64,000 nt of DNA. Origin: Longispora albida DSM 44784 (GTDB lineage Bacteria; Actinomycetota; Actinomycetes; Mycobacteriales; Micromonosporaceae). Positions 1 through 8,482 of the stretch are shown here, in pieces (position 1 is the first letter of the stretch; every line of letters begins with the position of its first letter). A program made the position numbers and the translations under genes. The notes beneath the pieces are model-generated. The model had not been told where the DNA came from, did no database searches, and worked only from the letters and a program-made list of their open reading frames with translations. The DNA is taken from contig NZ_KB903836.1 of assembly GCF_000379825.1 (NCBI RefSeq), positions 124,599 to 188,598 of the forward strand. Reading direction: 5' to 3'.

Positions 1-1737
1 GGTACCGGACGTCACCGGGTTGTCCTCGAACCGGGTGCCGTTCCAGCGCCGCACCTCGAACTTGACCTGCATCGTGTCCTTGTCCGGGTCAGTGACCTTG
101 GCACTCAGGGTCGGAGTGGCCGTGGCGACCACCGGACGGCCACTACCGGTCACGCAGCCCCTGCCGTCCACCTTGAGGTCCTGCGGCGGGTCGGCCGGGT
201 TGTTGAAGTCGACCGCGAGGACCGGGGACGTGGCGTTGAACCGCTTCCACTGGTTCGTGGTGCCCTCGTTGTCGGCCCGCAGGCCCAGGACGACATTCGT
301 CCAGCCCCGGTCCTGCACGCCGTGCTGGAGGATCTTCGTCACGTCGAACTCGACGTCACCGCTGCCCGAGCAGCCGAACCTCTTGTCGGCACGGTGGTTG
401 CCCGGCGCCACGGCGGTCAGGGAACTGTCCCAGTTCGGCTGGTGCTCCCAGGTGGTGTCCCGCGAGATCGGGCCGGTCAGCCAGACCTTCGCGTTGGTAC
501 CGCCACTGCCGCAGGTCCACGCCCACTGCTGCTGGATACGGAAGGAGGCACCCGTGATCCGCTTGCCCGCGATCTTCTTCGTGTCCATCTGGAACAGCGA
601 GCGGACCGTGTACTTCTGGGTCGCGCAGGTCGCGTCGGAGTAGATGTGGTCGCAGGTCAGGCCGGCCGGAGCCCCGCCCTTCACCTTGGCCTGCTCCGCG
701 GCGGTGCCGTTGCGCCAGAACGAGGTGTTGCGCAGGTCGGGACGGCTCCACACCGTCGTCCACGCGTTGTCCTGGATCTTCCCGGTGAAGCCCGGGTCGA
801 TGTACAGCGGGTACTGCGTGTCCGGGCTGCTCACGATCTCCGGGTCCGGGGTGATGGACACCTCGCCGCCCTCGACGGTGGCGGGCATGGCGGCCCGGCT
901 CGGCTCGACCGGTACCGGAACGTCCTGGCCCTCGCCCGCCGTGCCGTCCTTCGGCGGGATCGGCGGGTTCACGTCAGCCGAGTCCCACATCATCGGAGTC
1001 GGCGAGTCGAAGACCGCGTTGCCTTCCGCGTCCACCGCCGTCATGCCACCGGCGGCAGTCTTCGACGTGGTCACACCGGCCGAGCTCAGGCCGAACTTGA
1101 TGTTCTTCACGGCCGGGTTCTCCGCAGCCGCCCGGTTCTTCACGACCAGCACCTCGGAAAAACCGAGCGTGGTGGCGGTGACGCGCAGGTCGACCCCCGG
1201 CAGTACTTCTGGATAGGTCGCACTGTCCCCGGCCAGCGACGGCGCGGGCAGCGGCCCGTTCGGCCAGGAGATGGCGATCTCCCTGCCGTTGTCATTCAGC
1301 CGGGCCAGCGGCCCGGTCCCGCCGCCGGAGAACTCCACCCCGAGCACCGAGGCGACCGGGGCGACCTTCCCGCCCGGCAGTACCCGCAGCGTGGTGTCCA
1401 CCGGCTTCCACGACAGCCCGTCCCTCGTCCAGCGCGGGTCCAGCGACTTCTCCGAGGTGAAGCCGCCGTCCGGCCGGGCGAAGACCTGCTCGACCTCCGA
1501 CCGCAGGCCGGTGACCTCGACCCGGCTGCCGCAGGCTGCGGCCATCGCGAGCGCCGCAGGTTCATCGGGCTGGCTGCCGGAACACACCGGCTCGGCAGCC
1601 GTATCCGCCGCAGCCGGGGCCGCCGCGAGCCCGATCGGGCTGAGCACGCCAGCGAGGATCGACAGTGCCGCGAACACGGCTCCCCGGTGACGGGCCCCCC
1701 GAGGGGCGAAAGACAGGGACACTTGCCGCAAAGACAT
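1..1737 (-). CDS. Secreted LamG/DNRLRE-type large protein, N-terminal 579 codons only
   Basis: The reading frame starts at ATG 1737 and stays open to base 1, so the C-terminus lies outside the window. The N-terminus has basic residues and a hydrophobic segment ending near AAAPAAADTA, which looks like a signal peptide. The body contains a segment reading SGGGTGPLARLNDNGREI and later a beta-rich part with paired cysteines (SDATCATQKYTVRSLFQMDT). This layout is known from very large actinomycete secreted proteins with DNRLRE, LamG or RHS-like C-termini; that assignment is inference, because only the N-terminal part is visible. A truncated paralogue of residues 40-150 lies at 6558. The + strand reading frames over this interval are shadows. 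The gene is divergent from the LuxR-type gene at 1893. Confidence 0.75.
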   Translation of the reverse strand, partial: MSLRQVSLSFAPRGARHRGAVFAALSILAGVLSPIGLAAAPAAADTAAEPVCSGSQPDEPAALAMAAACGSRVEVTGLRSEVEQVFARPDGGFTSEKSLDPRWTRDGLSWKPVDTTLRVLPGGKVAPVASVLGVEFSGGGTGPLARLNDNGREIAISWPNGPLPAPSLAGDSATYPEVLPGVDLRVTATTLGFSEVLVVKNRAAAENPAVKNIKFGLSSAGVTTSKTAAGGMTAVDAEGNAVFDSPTPMMWDSADVNPPIPPKDGTAGEGQDVPVPVEPSRAAMPATVEGGEVSITPDPEIVSSPDTQYPLYIDPGFTGKIQDNAWTTVWSRPDLRNTSFWRNGTAAEQAKVKGGAPAGLTCDHIYSDATCATQKYTVRSLFQMDTKKIAGKRITGASFRIQQQWAWTCGSGGTNAKVWLTGPISRDTTWEHQPNWDSSLTAVAPGNHRADKRFGCSGSGDVEFDVTKILQHGVQDRGWTNVVLGLRADNEGTTNQWKRFNATSPVLAVDFNNPADPPQDLKVDGRGCVTGSGRPVVATATPTLSAKVTDPDKDTMQVKFEVRRWNGTRFEDNPVTSGT

Positions 1738-1892
1738 GACCACACGCTCCAGGACGGTGCGGGTTGAGGGGAACGCGCTCAGCCTGTGGCAGATCCGGGC
1801 CCGGCGGCAGGGCGGTTGCGAGTTTCCGCAATCGCCGTTGACCAGGCACGGCAGCCGGATCCCCGAAACTTCCTCGCGGTACGCTCAGCCCC

Positions 1893-2897
1893 ATGATCAC
1901 GGGGGCTGAGCTGGCGGAACCCGTCGTCGTACCCTCGCTGGCCCGCTGGGGCCTGAGCCCCGACGCCGACCTGGTCTACCGGGCACTGCACTCCCTCGGC
2001 GCCCAGCCGGCCGGCCTGCTGCACAGTTCCCTCGGCCTGACCATGGCCCGCGCGCTGTCCGCCTGTGACGAACTGCACGCCGCAGGACTGGCCCGCCCGG
2101 TCAGCAACGGCTGGCACGTGCTCGCCCCCGACCAGGCGGTCACCCGGCTCCGCCGCAGCCGCACCCGCGCCCGCCCCGGCGTACCAGCCCCGGCCGGGCA
2201 CACCGAAGCCCTGGTCATGGCCGGGATCGACCCGGCGGCCGGCCAGGCGGGCATGGAGGAGCTGCGCGGCCTTGACGCCGTACGCGACCGGATCGGGGAA
2301 CTCGCCGCCGCCGAGCGCTTCGAGCACCTCGCCATGAACCCCGAAGCCGTCGCCGAAGCCGCGACCGTCGCCGTGGCCGCGCCCCTCGACCTGGCCCTGC
2401 TGGCCCGCAACGTCCGGCTCCGCACCATCAGCCGCCCGCCGGCCGACGGCGACGCGACCGCCAACCACGCCGACAAGCTCGGCAAGCTCGGCGCGGAGCA
2501 GCGCACCACCGTCCACGTACCGGCCAAGCTGCTGATCTACGATCGCAGGGTCGCGCTGATGCCGATCGACCCCGCCGACCTGACCAGGGGAGCCGTGCAG
2601 GTCAACGCCCCGATCGTCGTCGATGCGCTGGTGGCGTTGTTCGCCCGGTGCTGGGCCTCGGCCACCGACCCGCGCACCGCAGGCGTGTCCGACGTGGAGT
2701 TGACGGAACGCGAACGAGCCCTCATAGTCCTTCTCGGACGAGGGCACACCGACGACACCGCTGCGCGGCAGCTCGGCGTGAGCCCCCGTACCGTCTCCTC
2801 CACCCTGCGCGGGCTCATGGACCGGATCGGTGTCGACAGCCGATTCGCCCTGGGACTAGCCCTTGGCCGAAGCGGCGCGCGGGTACCCCCTCTGTAA
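1893..2897 (+). CDS. LuxR-type HTH regulator with N-terminal winged-helix-like region
   Basis: The protein has 334 residues. The last 65 or so form a LuxR/NarL helix-turn-helix (LTERERALIVLLGRGHTDD, then AARQLGVSPRTVSSTLRGLM). Residues 15-75 look like a TrmB-type winged helix (LVYRALHSLGAQPAGLLHSS). The middle part (residues 140-245) resembles the phospholipase-D-like sensing region of this actinomycete family. There is no receiver domain, so it is not a classical response regulator. It ends 15 bases before a small secreted peptide gene that has its own strong ribosome binding site, so the two are probably co-transcribed. The family is known to include regulators encoded beside short peptides; the ligand here is unknown. 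Confidence 0.85.
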   Translation: MITGAELAEPVVVPSLARWGLSPDADLVYRALHSLGAQPAGLLHSSLGLTMARALSACDELHAAGLARPVSNGWHVLAPDQAVTRLRRSRTRARPGVPAPAGHTEALVMAGIDPAAGQAGMEELRGLDAVRDRIGELAAAERFEHLAMNPEAVAEAATVAVAAPLDLALLARNVRLRTISRPPADGDATANHADKLGKLGAEQRTTVHVPAKLLIYDRRVALMPIDPADLTRGAVQVNAPIVVDALVALFARCWASATDPRTAGVSDVELTERERALIVLLGRGHTDDTAARQLGVSPRTVSSTLRGLMDRIGVDSRFALGLALGRSGARVPPL

Positions 2898-2912
2898 ACC
2901 AGGAGTTCCCCC

Positions 2913-3068
2913 ATGCGCAAGATCCGTATCGCCGTTTTCGCCCTGCTCGCCGTCGCGGCCCTCGGTACCCTCACCGCCGCGGCCACCGCTGGCCCGGCCA
3001 GCCACGAGGCTGGCAGCATCCCCCGCCAGTGCGGCAACTGCTGGGGCAACGGCGACAGGGAACTCTGA
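2913..3068 (+). CDS. 51-residue secreted peptide next to LuxR regulator
   Basis: This short gene starts at ATG 2913 with AGGAG at 2901-2905, seven bases upstream. Residues 1-26 form a clear signal peptide: positive MRKIR, a hydrophobic core, then a cleavage site near AAATA-GP. The predicted mature part is about 25 residues and carries a CGNCWGN motif near its C-terminus, with two cysteines two residues apart. It directly follows the LuxR-type regulator and is followed by a perfect terminator, so the pair forms one transcription unit. I infer a secreted signal or a processed peptide ligand for the regulator. A simple secreted protein of unknown role is the alternative. Confidence 0.7.
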   Translation: MRKIRIAVFALLAVAALGTLTAAATAGPASHEAGSIPRQCGNCWGNGDREL

Positions 3069-3072
3069 CCCG

Positions 3073-3122
3073 CACGGCGAAGCCCGCCGGACGTCACGCA
3101 ACGTCCGGCGGGCTTCGCCGTG
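3073..3122 (+). terminator. Perfect 22-bp hairpin after the regulator-peptide unit
   Basis: Bases 3073-3094 and 3101-3122 are exact reverse complements around a six-base loop (CACGCA). It begins four bases after the peptide stop codon. No long T-run follows, which is common for GC-rich actinomycete terminators. Confidence 0.85.
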
Positions 3123-3400
3123 TTCACTTGTGATATCCGTGCGGACCAGTCCGGGATTGTGCTGTGCGCGGGTTCAGCGGGTGAAACTGACCGGATCGGC
3201 GCTGGCCCAGCCGCGGATCGTCGACGCTTCGTCGTCGAAGCGGGCCGTGGCGATGCCGTTCACGCCCGGTACGAACCGGCAGGTCTGGTGGAGGACCGCT
3301 TCTGCGTGGGAGAATCGGCCGAGCTGGCAGGAAGCCGACGAAGCGCCCGATGTCCGGCTGTCCGAGGGCGGGGAGCCCGGAGGGATGGAGTTGATCCACA

Positions 3401-5710
3401 GTGGAGCAACGCAGATCGGTCGCGACGCACTGGGGCAGTTTCATCGCGGTCGTCGACTCGGGCCGGCTGGTGCGGATCGAGCCGAAGGCCGATGACCCCG
3501 CACCGTCGCCGATCGGCCCGGGAATGGTGACAGCCCACGAGGATCGCGCCCGGGTGCTGCGCCCGGCGATACGCAAGGGCTGGCTGGACGGCCTGCCGCG
3601 AACCCGCGACACGGCCAGGGGCGCCGATGCCTTCGTGGAAGTGAGCTGGGACGACGCGATCACGATCGTCGGCGACGAGCTCCGCCGGGTGCGCTCGCGG
3701 TACGGGGACAGCGCGGTGTTCGGCGGATCGTACGGCTGGGCGAGTGCCGGCGCGTTCCACAACGCGCAGGGCCAGCTCCACCGGTTCCTCGCGCTGGGCG
3801 GCGGATACACCGATTCCCGTAACACGTACAGCACCGCCGCGCTGGAGGTCATCCTCCCTCACGTGATCGGCGGGCATCCGTGGAGCTACCAGTCCCGGAT
3901 GCCGATGTGGGACGAGATCGCGGGCAACTGTGAGCTCGTGGTGGCATTCGGCGGCCTGGCACTGAAGAACAGCCAGATCAACCCTGGCGGGCTGGCCAGG
4001 CACCAGACGCAGGATCTCCAGCGCCGGTGCCGTGAGGCCGGGGTGCGGTTCGTGAACATCAGTCCCATCCGCAGCGACACCGCCGGTTTCCTCGACGCGG
4101 AGTGGCTGCCTGTCGTCCCGAACACCGACACCGCCGCGATGCTCGGCATCGCGCACACCATGCTGGTCAACGGGTGGCACGACGAGGACTTCCTCCGCCG
4201 GTGCTGCGTCGGCTTCGACCGCTTCGCCTCCTACCTGACTGGCGAGCACGACGGCGTCGCCAAGGACGCCGCCTGGGCGGCGGGTATCACGGGCATCAGC
4301 GCCGCCACGATCACCGATCTCGCCCGCCGCCTCACCACACAGCGTTCCCTCATCATGGTCAACTACGCGGTCCAGCGGGCGGATCACGGCGAGCAGCCGA
4401 TCTGGATGTCCGTGGTGCTGGCCGCCATGGCGGGTTCCATGGGCCGGGCAGGCTGCGGCTGGGGCGCGGGCTACGCGACGATGGACGCGACCGGCGTCGC
4501 CAGGGGCCGCCCCTTCGTGGCGGCGATCCCGCGGGTTCCGAACCCCGTCGCGGACTTCATCCCCGTCGCGCGCATCGCCGACACGCTGCTGCGCCCGGGC
4601 GAGACCATCGACTACGACGGCCAGCGCGTCACGCTGCCCGAGCTTCGCCTCATCTACTGGTGCGGAGGGAACCCGTTCCACCACCACCAGGATCTCCATC
4701 AGCTGACCCGGGCCTGGCAGGCCCCGGACACGGTGATCGTCCACGAGGCCTGGTGGAACACCTCGGCCAAGTTCGCCGACATCGTCCTTCCCGTCGCCAC
4801 CAGCCTGGAGCGCGACGATTTCGCCGCCGGATTCTGCGACCCCCACCTCGTCGCCATGCCGAAGGTCCGCGAGCCGGCTGGCGCATCGCGTACCGACCAC
4901 GACATCTTCGCGGCTCTGGCTGCCCGGCTCGGATTCGGCCAGGAGTTCACGGAGTCGCGTTCTGAGATCGGGTGGGTCCGGTACCTCTACGAGCAGACCA
5001 GCGCCGCGCTCGGGGACGATGCCACCCTGCCCAGCTTCGACGACTTCTGGCGGGACGCCACCGCCGAGCTTCCGGCGCTGACCGGGCCGGTCGCGGGCAG
5101 CTTCGAGGCGCTCCGCTCGGATCCGCAGCGTTTCCCGGTGCCGACGCCGTCGGGCCGGATCGAGATCTTCTCCGAGGAGATCGACTCGTTCGGCTACGAC
5201 GACTGCGCCGGGCATCCGATGTGGTTCGAGCCGGTGGAATGGCTGGGTGCCGAGCTGTCGAGCCGGTTCCCGCTGCACCTGATCTCGAACCAGCCCGCCT
5301 CGCGCCTGCACAGCCAGTACGACAATGGCGGTCACAGCCTCGGCTCGAAGATCCGCGGCCGTGAGCCAGTGACGATCAACAGGCAGGACGCCGCAGCACG
5401 GGGCATCGGGGACGGCACGGTCGTCCGCGTCTTCAACGACCGGGGCAGCTGCCTGGCGGGCGCGATCCTCTCGGACGACCTCATGCCCGGCGTCGTGCAG
5501 CTGTCCACCGGGGCGTGGTGGGATCCCGCCCAGCCAGGCCTCAGCGGGACACTGGACCGGCACGGCAACCCGAACGTCCTCACCGCCGATCGGCCGTGCT
5601 CACGCCTGTCCCAGGGGCCGAGTGCCCTCAGCGCGCTGGTCGACGTCGAGCCGTACGACGGGCCGCTTCCCGAAGTGCTCGCCTTCACGCCACCGGACCT
5701 CGGGCACTGA
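3401..5710 (+). CDS. Molybdopterin oxidoreductase, biotin sulfoxide/TMAO reductase family
   Basis: The 769-residue protein fits the BisC/DMSO-reductase family in length and motifs. There is no N-terminal cysteine cluster for a 4Fe-4S centre. The expected serine molybdenum ligand is Ser110 in FGGSYGWASAG. Further bis-MGD binding segments are visible (YWCGGNPFHHHQDLHQL, DIVLPVATSLERDD, and LISNQPASRLHSQYDNGG near the C-terminal domain). The family reduces S- or N-oxides such as biotin sulfoxide, methionine sulfoxide or TMAO. No Tat signal is seen, which favours a cytoplasmic BisC-like enzyme. The GTG start at 3401 is the first plausible one; an upstream ATG at 3385 is out of frame. No dedicated electron-transfer partner is adjacent. 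Confidence 0.9.
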   Translation: MEQRRSVATHWGSFIAVVDSGRLVRIEPKADDPAPSPIGPGMVTAHEDRARVLRPAIRKGWLDGLPRTRDTARGADAFVEVSWDDAITIVGDELRRVRSRYGDSAVFGGSYGWASAGAFHNAQGQLHRFLALGGGYTDSRNTYSTAALEVILPHVIGGHPWSYQSRMPMWDEIAGNCELVVAFGGLALKNSQINPGGLARHQTQDLQRRCREAGVRFVNISPIRSDTAGFLDAEWLPVVPNTDTAAMLGIAHTMLVNGWHDEDFLRRCCVGFDRFASYLTGEHDGVAKDAAWAAGITGISAATITDLARRLTTQRSLIMVNYAVQRADHGEQPIWMSVVLAAMAGSMGRAGCGWGAGYATMDATGVARGRPFVAAIPRVPNPVADFIPVARIADTLLRPGETIDYDGQRVTLPELRLIYWCGGNPFHHHQDLHQLTRAWQAPDTVIVHEAWWNTSAKFADIVLPVATSLERDDFAAGFCDPHLVAMPKVREPAGASRTDHDIFAALAARLGFGQEFTESRSEIGWVRYLYEQTSAALGDDATLPSFDDFWRDATAELPALTGPVAGSFEALRSDPQRFPVPTPSGRIEIFSEEIDSFGYDDCAGHPMWFEPVEWLGAELSSRFPLHLISNQPASRLHSQYDNGGHSLGSKIRGREPVTINRQDAAARGIGDGTVVRVFNDRGSCLAGAILSDDLMPGVVQLSTGAWWDPAQPGLSGTLDRHGNPNVLTADRPCSRLSQGPSALSALVDVEPYDGPLPEVLAFTPPDLGH

Positions 5711-5771
5711 CGTCCGCAAGCCAGGTGCGCGGCCGTCAGATTGCGCCTGCGTAACGCCATGGTTACTGTAT

Positions 5772-6329
5772 GTGAACGTGACGACACTTCAAGACCTCAA
5801 GTACGGCCAGTGGTTCCGGGGCGCGGACGTCGACGGCGACGGGTTCATCACCCAGGACGACGTCCGGATGATGAGCGAGCGCTACATCGCCGCCCGCGGC
5901 ACCGCGCCGGGCTCCTCGACCGCCCGCCAGCTCACCGACGGCATGGACGGGTTCTGGGCGAACGTGATCGCCCCGATGGACCAGGACGGCGACGGGAAGG
6001 TCGACGTCCGGGAGATGACCGAAGGGTTCCGGCGGGTCCTCACCGACCGCGCCATGTACCCGGAGCAGATCGCGCCGGTGACCAACTGCTTCTTCGACCT
6101 CGTCGACCTCAACGGGGACGGCACGATCAGCATGGCCGAGTTCCAGCAGATGTTCGACTCGGTGGCCGGCGTTTCCAGCGAGGACTGCGCCGCGGTCTTC
6201 ACCGCCCTGGACCACGACGGCTCCGGTGCGCTGTCCCGCGCCGAGTTCCACCAGGCGGTCACGGAGTTCTTCTACGGCAACGACCCGGACGCTCCCGCCA
6301 ACCACCTGTTCGGCAAGGTCACCGGCTGA
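5772..6329 (+). CDS. EF-hand calcium-binding protein (four EF-hands)
   Basis: About 185 residues from GTG 5772 (GTG 5778 is an equally possible start). Four canonical 12-residue calcium loops are visible: DVDGDGFITQDD, DQDGDGKVDVRE, DLNGDGTISMAE and DHDGSGALSRAE. All have acidic residues at positions 1, 3, 5 and 12 or close substitutes. This matches the calerythrin-like calcium-binding proteins of actinomycetes, which are cytoplasmic calcium sensors or buffers. No signal peptide is present. It follows the molybdoenzyme gene by about 60 bases and could be co-transcribed, although no functional link is obvious. Confidence 0.92.
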   Translation: MNVTTLQDLKYGQWFRGADVDGDGFITQDDVRMMSERYIAARGTAPGSSTARQLTDGMDGFWANVIAPMDQDGDGKVDVREMTEGFRRVLTDRAMYPEQIAPVTNCFFDLVDLNGDGTISMAEFQQMFDSVAGVSSEDCAAVFTALDHDGSGALSRAEFHQAVTEFFYGNDPDAPANHLFGKVTG

Positions 6330-6557
6330 CAGCAGCGGACCCGCGCGCCCGCGTCACTGCCGGCGCGGGCGCACGGCCAGCAGGACATACGTCCGGTGCG
6401 TGCTTCCACAGTGGGCGGAGTAACCCGCCTGACCAGGGCAACGAGCGCGGCCAGCGGCGGATAGAGAGGGGGGACAGAGCTACTACAGCAGCGATACAGC
6501 GGCCGAACCTAGGTTCGCGGGGTTGCACAGCCCCTCACGACGCCTGGAGTCGCGTTC

Positions 6558-7286
6558 ATGTCCTCTCGTGCGCGACGGACCCGAAGCTGGTCCCGCGGCA
6601 TGATTGCCCTGCTCGGAGCCACCCTGCTGCCACCGCTGGCAGCCATGTCCCCAGCCGCCGCTGCGGTACCGGCCACCTGCCTCGACAGCCAGGCCAGCGC
6701 GGCGGCGGCCAGCGCGATGGCCAGGGCCTGCGCGAAGCGGGTCGAGGTGGCCGGGCTCCGCTCGGAGACCACGCAGACCTTCGCCAAGCCCGGCGGCGGG
6801 TACAGCACCGAGAGCTCGGCTGAGCCCCGGTGGGCCCGTAAGCCGGACGGCTCGTGGGCCGCCATCGACACGGCACTGCGGGCCCAGGCCGACGGCACGG
6901 TGTCCCCGGCTGCGGCTGTGCTGCCCGTGAGCTTCTCCGGTGGCGGTACCGGCCCGCTGGCCCGCCTGCGCGACGGCGACCGGGAGATCTCGGTGTCCTG
7001 GCCGCTCGGCGCGCTGCCGAAGCCCGCCCCGATGCTGTTCGGGGTCTCGGCCACTGCGGCGCATCGGATCATCGATCGGCTCGCACCTCTACTGGACATC
7101 GAGCCGGCCCGGCCGGCGGTCGGCGATCACATCGCCGCCCCGCCGCCGCACCACGCGGACCAGCCGCCTGAACTGACGAGGACTCAACCCCGTGAACGGA
7201 TAGATCAACTCTGGCCGTCGCGACGAGGTGACCTGCACACCATCCCCAACCGCCCAGCCCCCAAGGCGTTACGGAACAACCTTTAG
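6558..7286 (+). pseudogene. Truncated paralogue of the LamG-type protein fused to transposase remnant
   Basis: The first ~155 residues match the protein at 1-1737: signal-like N-terminus, then RVEVAGLRSETTQTFAKPGG and SGGGTGPLARLRDGDREISV in the same order. The similarity stops abruptly near base 7035. The frame then continues into MLFGVSATAAHRIIDRLAPL, which resembles the middle of IS5-type actinomycete transposases rather than the parent gene. The 242-codon frame therefore appears to be a chimera of a gene remnant and insertion-sequence debris. Expression as a short secreted protein cannot be excluded. Confidence 0.7.
7089..7238 (-). pseudogene. Transposase N-terminal remnant, opposite strand
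   Basis: The minus-strand frame from GTG 7238 reads RRPELIYPFTGLSPRQFRRL and then VRRRGGDVIADRRPGR before a stop at 7089. That resembles the N-terminus of IS5-family actinomycete transposases. The segment that should follow in an intact transposase (LFGVS...HRIIDRLAPLL) instead lies on the opposite strand at 7036-7100, overlapping this piece. The two fragments are inverted relative to each other, indicating a rearranged insertion sequence. No intact DDE catalytic part is seen. Confidence 0.6.
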
Positions 7287-7289
7287 CGG

Positions 7290-7991
7290 CGACCTGAACC
7301 CGGGCTGACTGTGCATCCATCGCAGTCAGGCCGGGCGCCGGCTCTTGCGTGTTAAGACGGCACAGGTGGCCCCGTTTCCTCCATGTAGCCCGTGCGGCAA
7401 CACCAGCACGCAGAAAGCGCTACCAGTGCAGGCCAGGATCGGGTTATGTGCCCATGACGCGGGCTAAACGCCGAGTGCCAGCCCTGCCTCCTGGGGGCTC
7501 CGGAAGGGGCTGAACAGGGGTCAGCAACCCTGATCCATTTCCCTCGCCTCCGCTGCGCCATCGCTCGCCGGGTCCCAGAGGCTCAGAGGCAACGCAGGAG
7601 GCATCGCCACCCCCGTGCAAAGCCTCCAGCCGCAGCTTGAGACCCTTCACAATCTCGGCGTACTCGTCAGGCCGGACAGCCCCAGCGATCGCGTGGGTTC
7701 CGCTGCTGAAGCTGGGCACGCACCTCAGCGGCCTCCTCGCCAGCATGAAACGCATCATGATCATCCAGCTGCTCCATCCTGATCGGCGTGCACCTGCCAG
7801 CCTTGCATCGTCCTGTATGTAGCCGCCCGCTCCACCGCCAGAGGCCCTCCTGTCACCTTTGCCGATACCCAGCGGAGTTCCGCCTCCCCGGGACCCGGTC
7901 CATCATGGACCGGGAAAGTTGCCTGCGGACTTGAACCTTCTGGTGCCTGGCGAGGGTATTACCCGCGAGACCAGGAACGAGGAGGCGGGCG
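7290..7991. other. Degenerate stretch with no convincing gene
   Basis: About 700 bases of visibly lower GC content than the surroundings (one 60-base line counts to 63%). On the minus strand, one frame (about 7680-7793) reads MEQLDDHDAFHAGEEAAEVR and stops. A second, overlapping frame continues with RPDEYAEIVKGLKLRLEALHGG downstream, as if a frameshift separated two halves of an old gene. I do not recognise the family. The sigma-factor promoter must lie in the last 100-150 bases. Confidence 0.4.
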
Positions 7992-8480
7992 ATGACCGAC
8001 TGGGAAGAGGACTTCTCGGAGTACTTCCGGGGTTCTGCTGCCCGGCTGCGCCGGATGGCGTACGCGCTGTGCGGTGACTGGCACGCCGCCGAAGACCTGG
8101 TCCAGGCCACGTTCGTCCGGCTATACCGGCGGTGGCACCGGCTGCACAGCGAAACCCTGGACGCGTACACCTACAGGGTGCTGGTGAACCTGTTCCTGTC
8201 CGGGCGGCGGCTCGCCGGGCGGGAACAGGTCGTTGCCGAGCCACCGGACCGGGCAGCCGCTGGTGGTGATCCCGCTGACCGGGTCGACCTGGCCCGGGCG
8301 CTGGCGGCCCTGCCGCGTCAGCAGCGCGCGATCGTCGTGCTCCGCCACCTCGCTGACCTGCCGGTCGCCGACGTGGCCGAGCTGCTCGGCGTCGCTGAGG
8401 GCACCGTCAAGAGCCAGACGTCACGTGGAGTCCAAACCCTGCGGGCCGCGCTCGGGGCGCGCGCCCTCCCGAGAGGATGA
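7992..8480 (+). CDS. SigE-family ECF RNA polymerase sigma factor
   Basis: A 162-residue protein with GGAGG at 7981-7985 six bases before ATG 7992. Region 2 lies at about residues 10-75 (YALCGDWHAAEDLVQATFVR, with the -10-binding acidic/aromatic pattern). Region 4 lies at about residues 100-155 (LPRQQRAIVVLRHLADLPVA then LLGVAEGTVKSQTSRG). The length and motifs match the SigE (sigma-70, small) family of actinomycetes. The stop overlaps the start region of the next gene, which encodes a membrane protein likely acting as its anti-sigma partner. Confidence 0.92.
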   Translation: MTDWEEDFSEYFRGSAARLRRMAYALCGDWHAAEDLVQATFVRLYRRWHRLHSETLDAYTYRVLVNLFLSGRRLAGREQVVAEPPDRAAAGGDPADRVDLARALAALPRQQRAIVVLRHLADLPVADVAELLGVAEGTVKSQTSRGVQTLRAALGARALPRG

Positions 8481-8482
8481 TC

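Noticed and set aside
322-1767. Long + strand frames over the first gene
   Set aside because: Arg/Gly/Pro-rich shadow frames; the minus-strand product has a signal peptide and a paralogue.
3124-3400. Open frames on both strands, including a minus-strand one ending at 3174 with ASTIRGWASADPVSFTR
   Set aside because: No start with a ribosome binding site and no recognisable family; left unannotated.
3260-5563. Very long minus-strand frame opposite the molybdoenzyme gene
   Set aside because: GC-rich shadow frame; the + strand product has complete family motifs.
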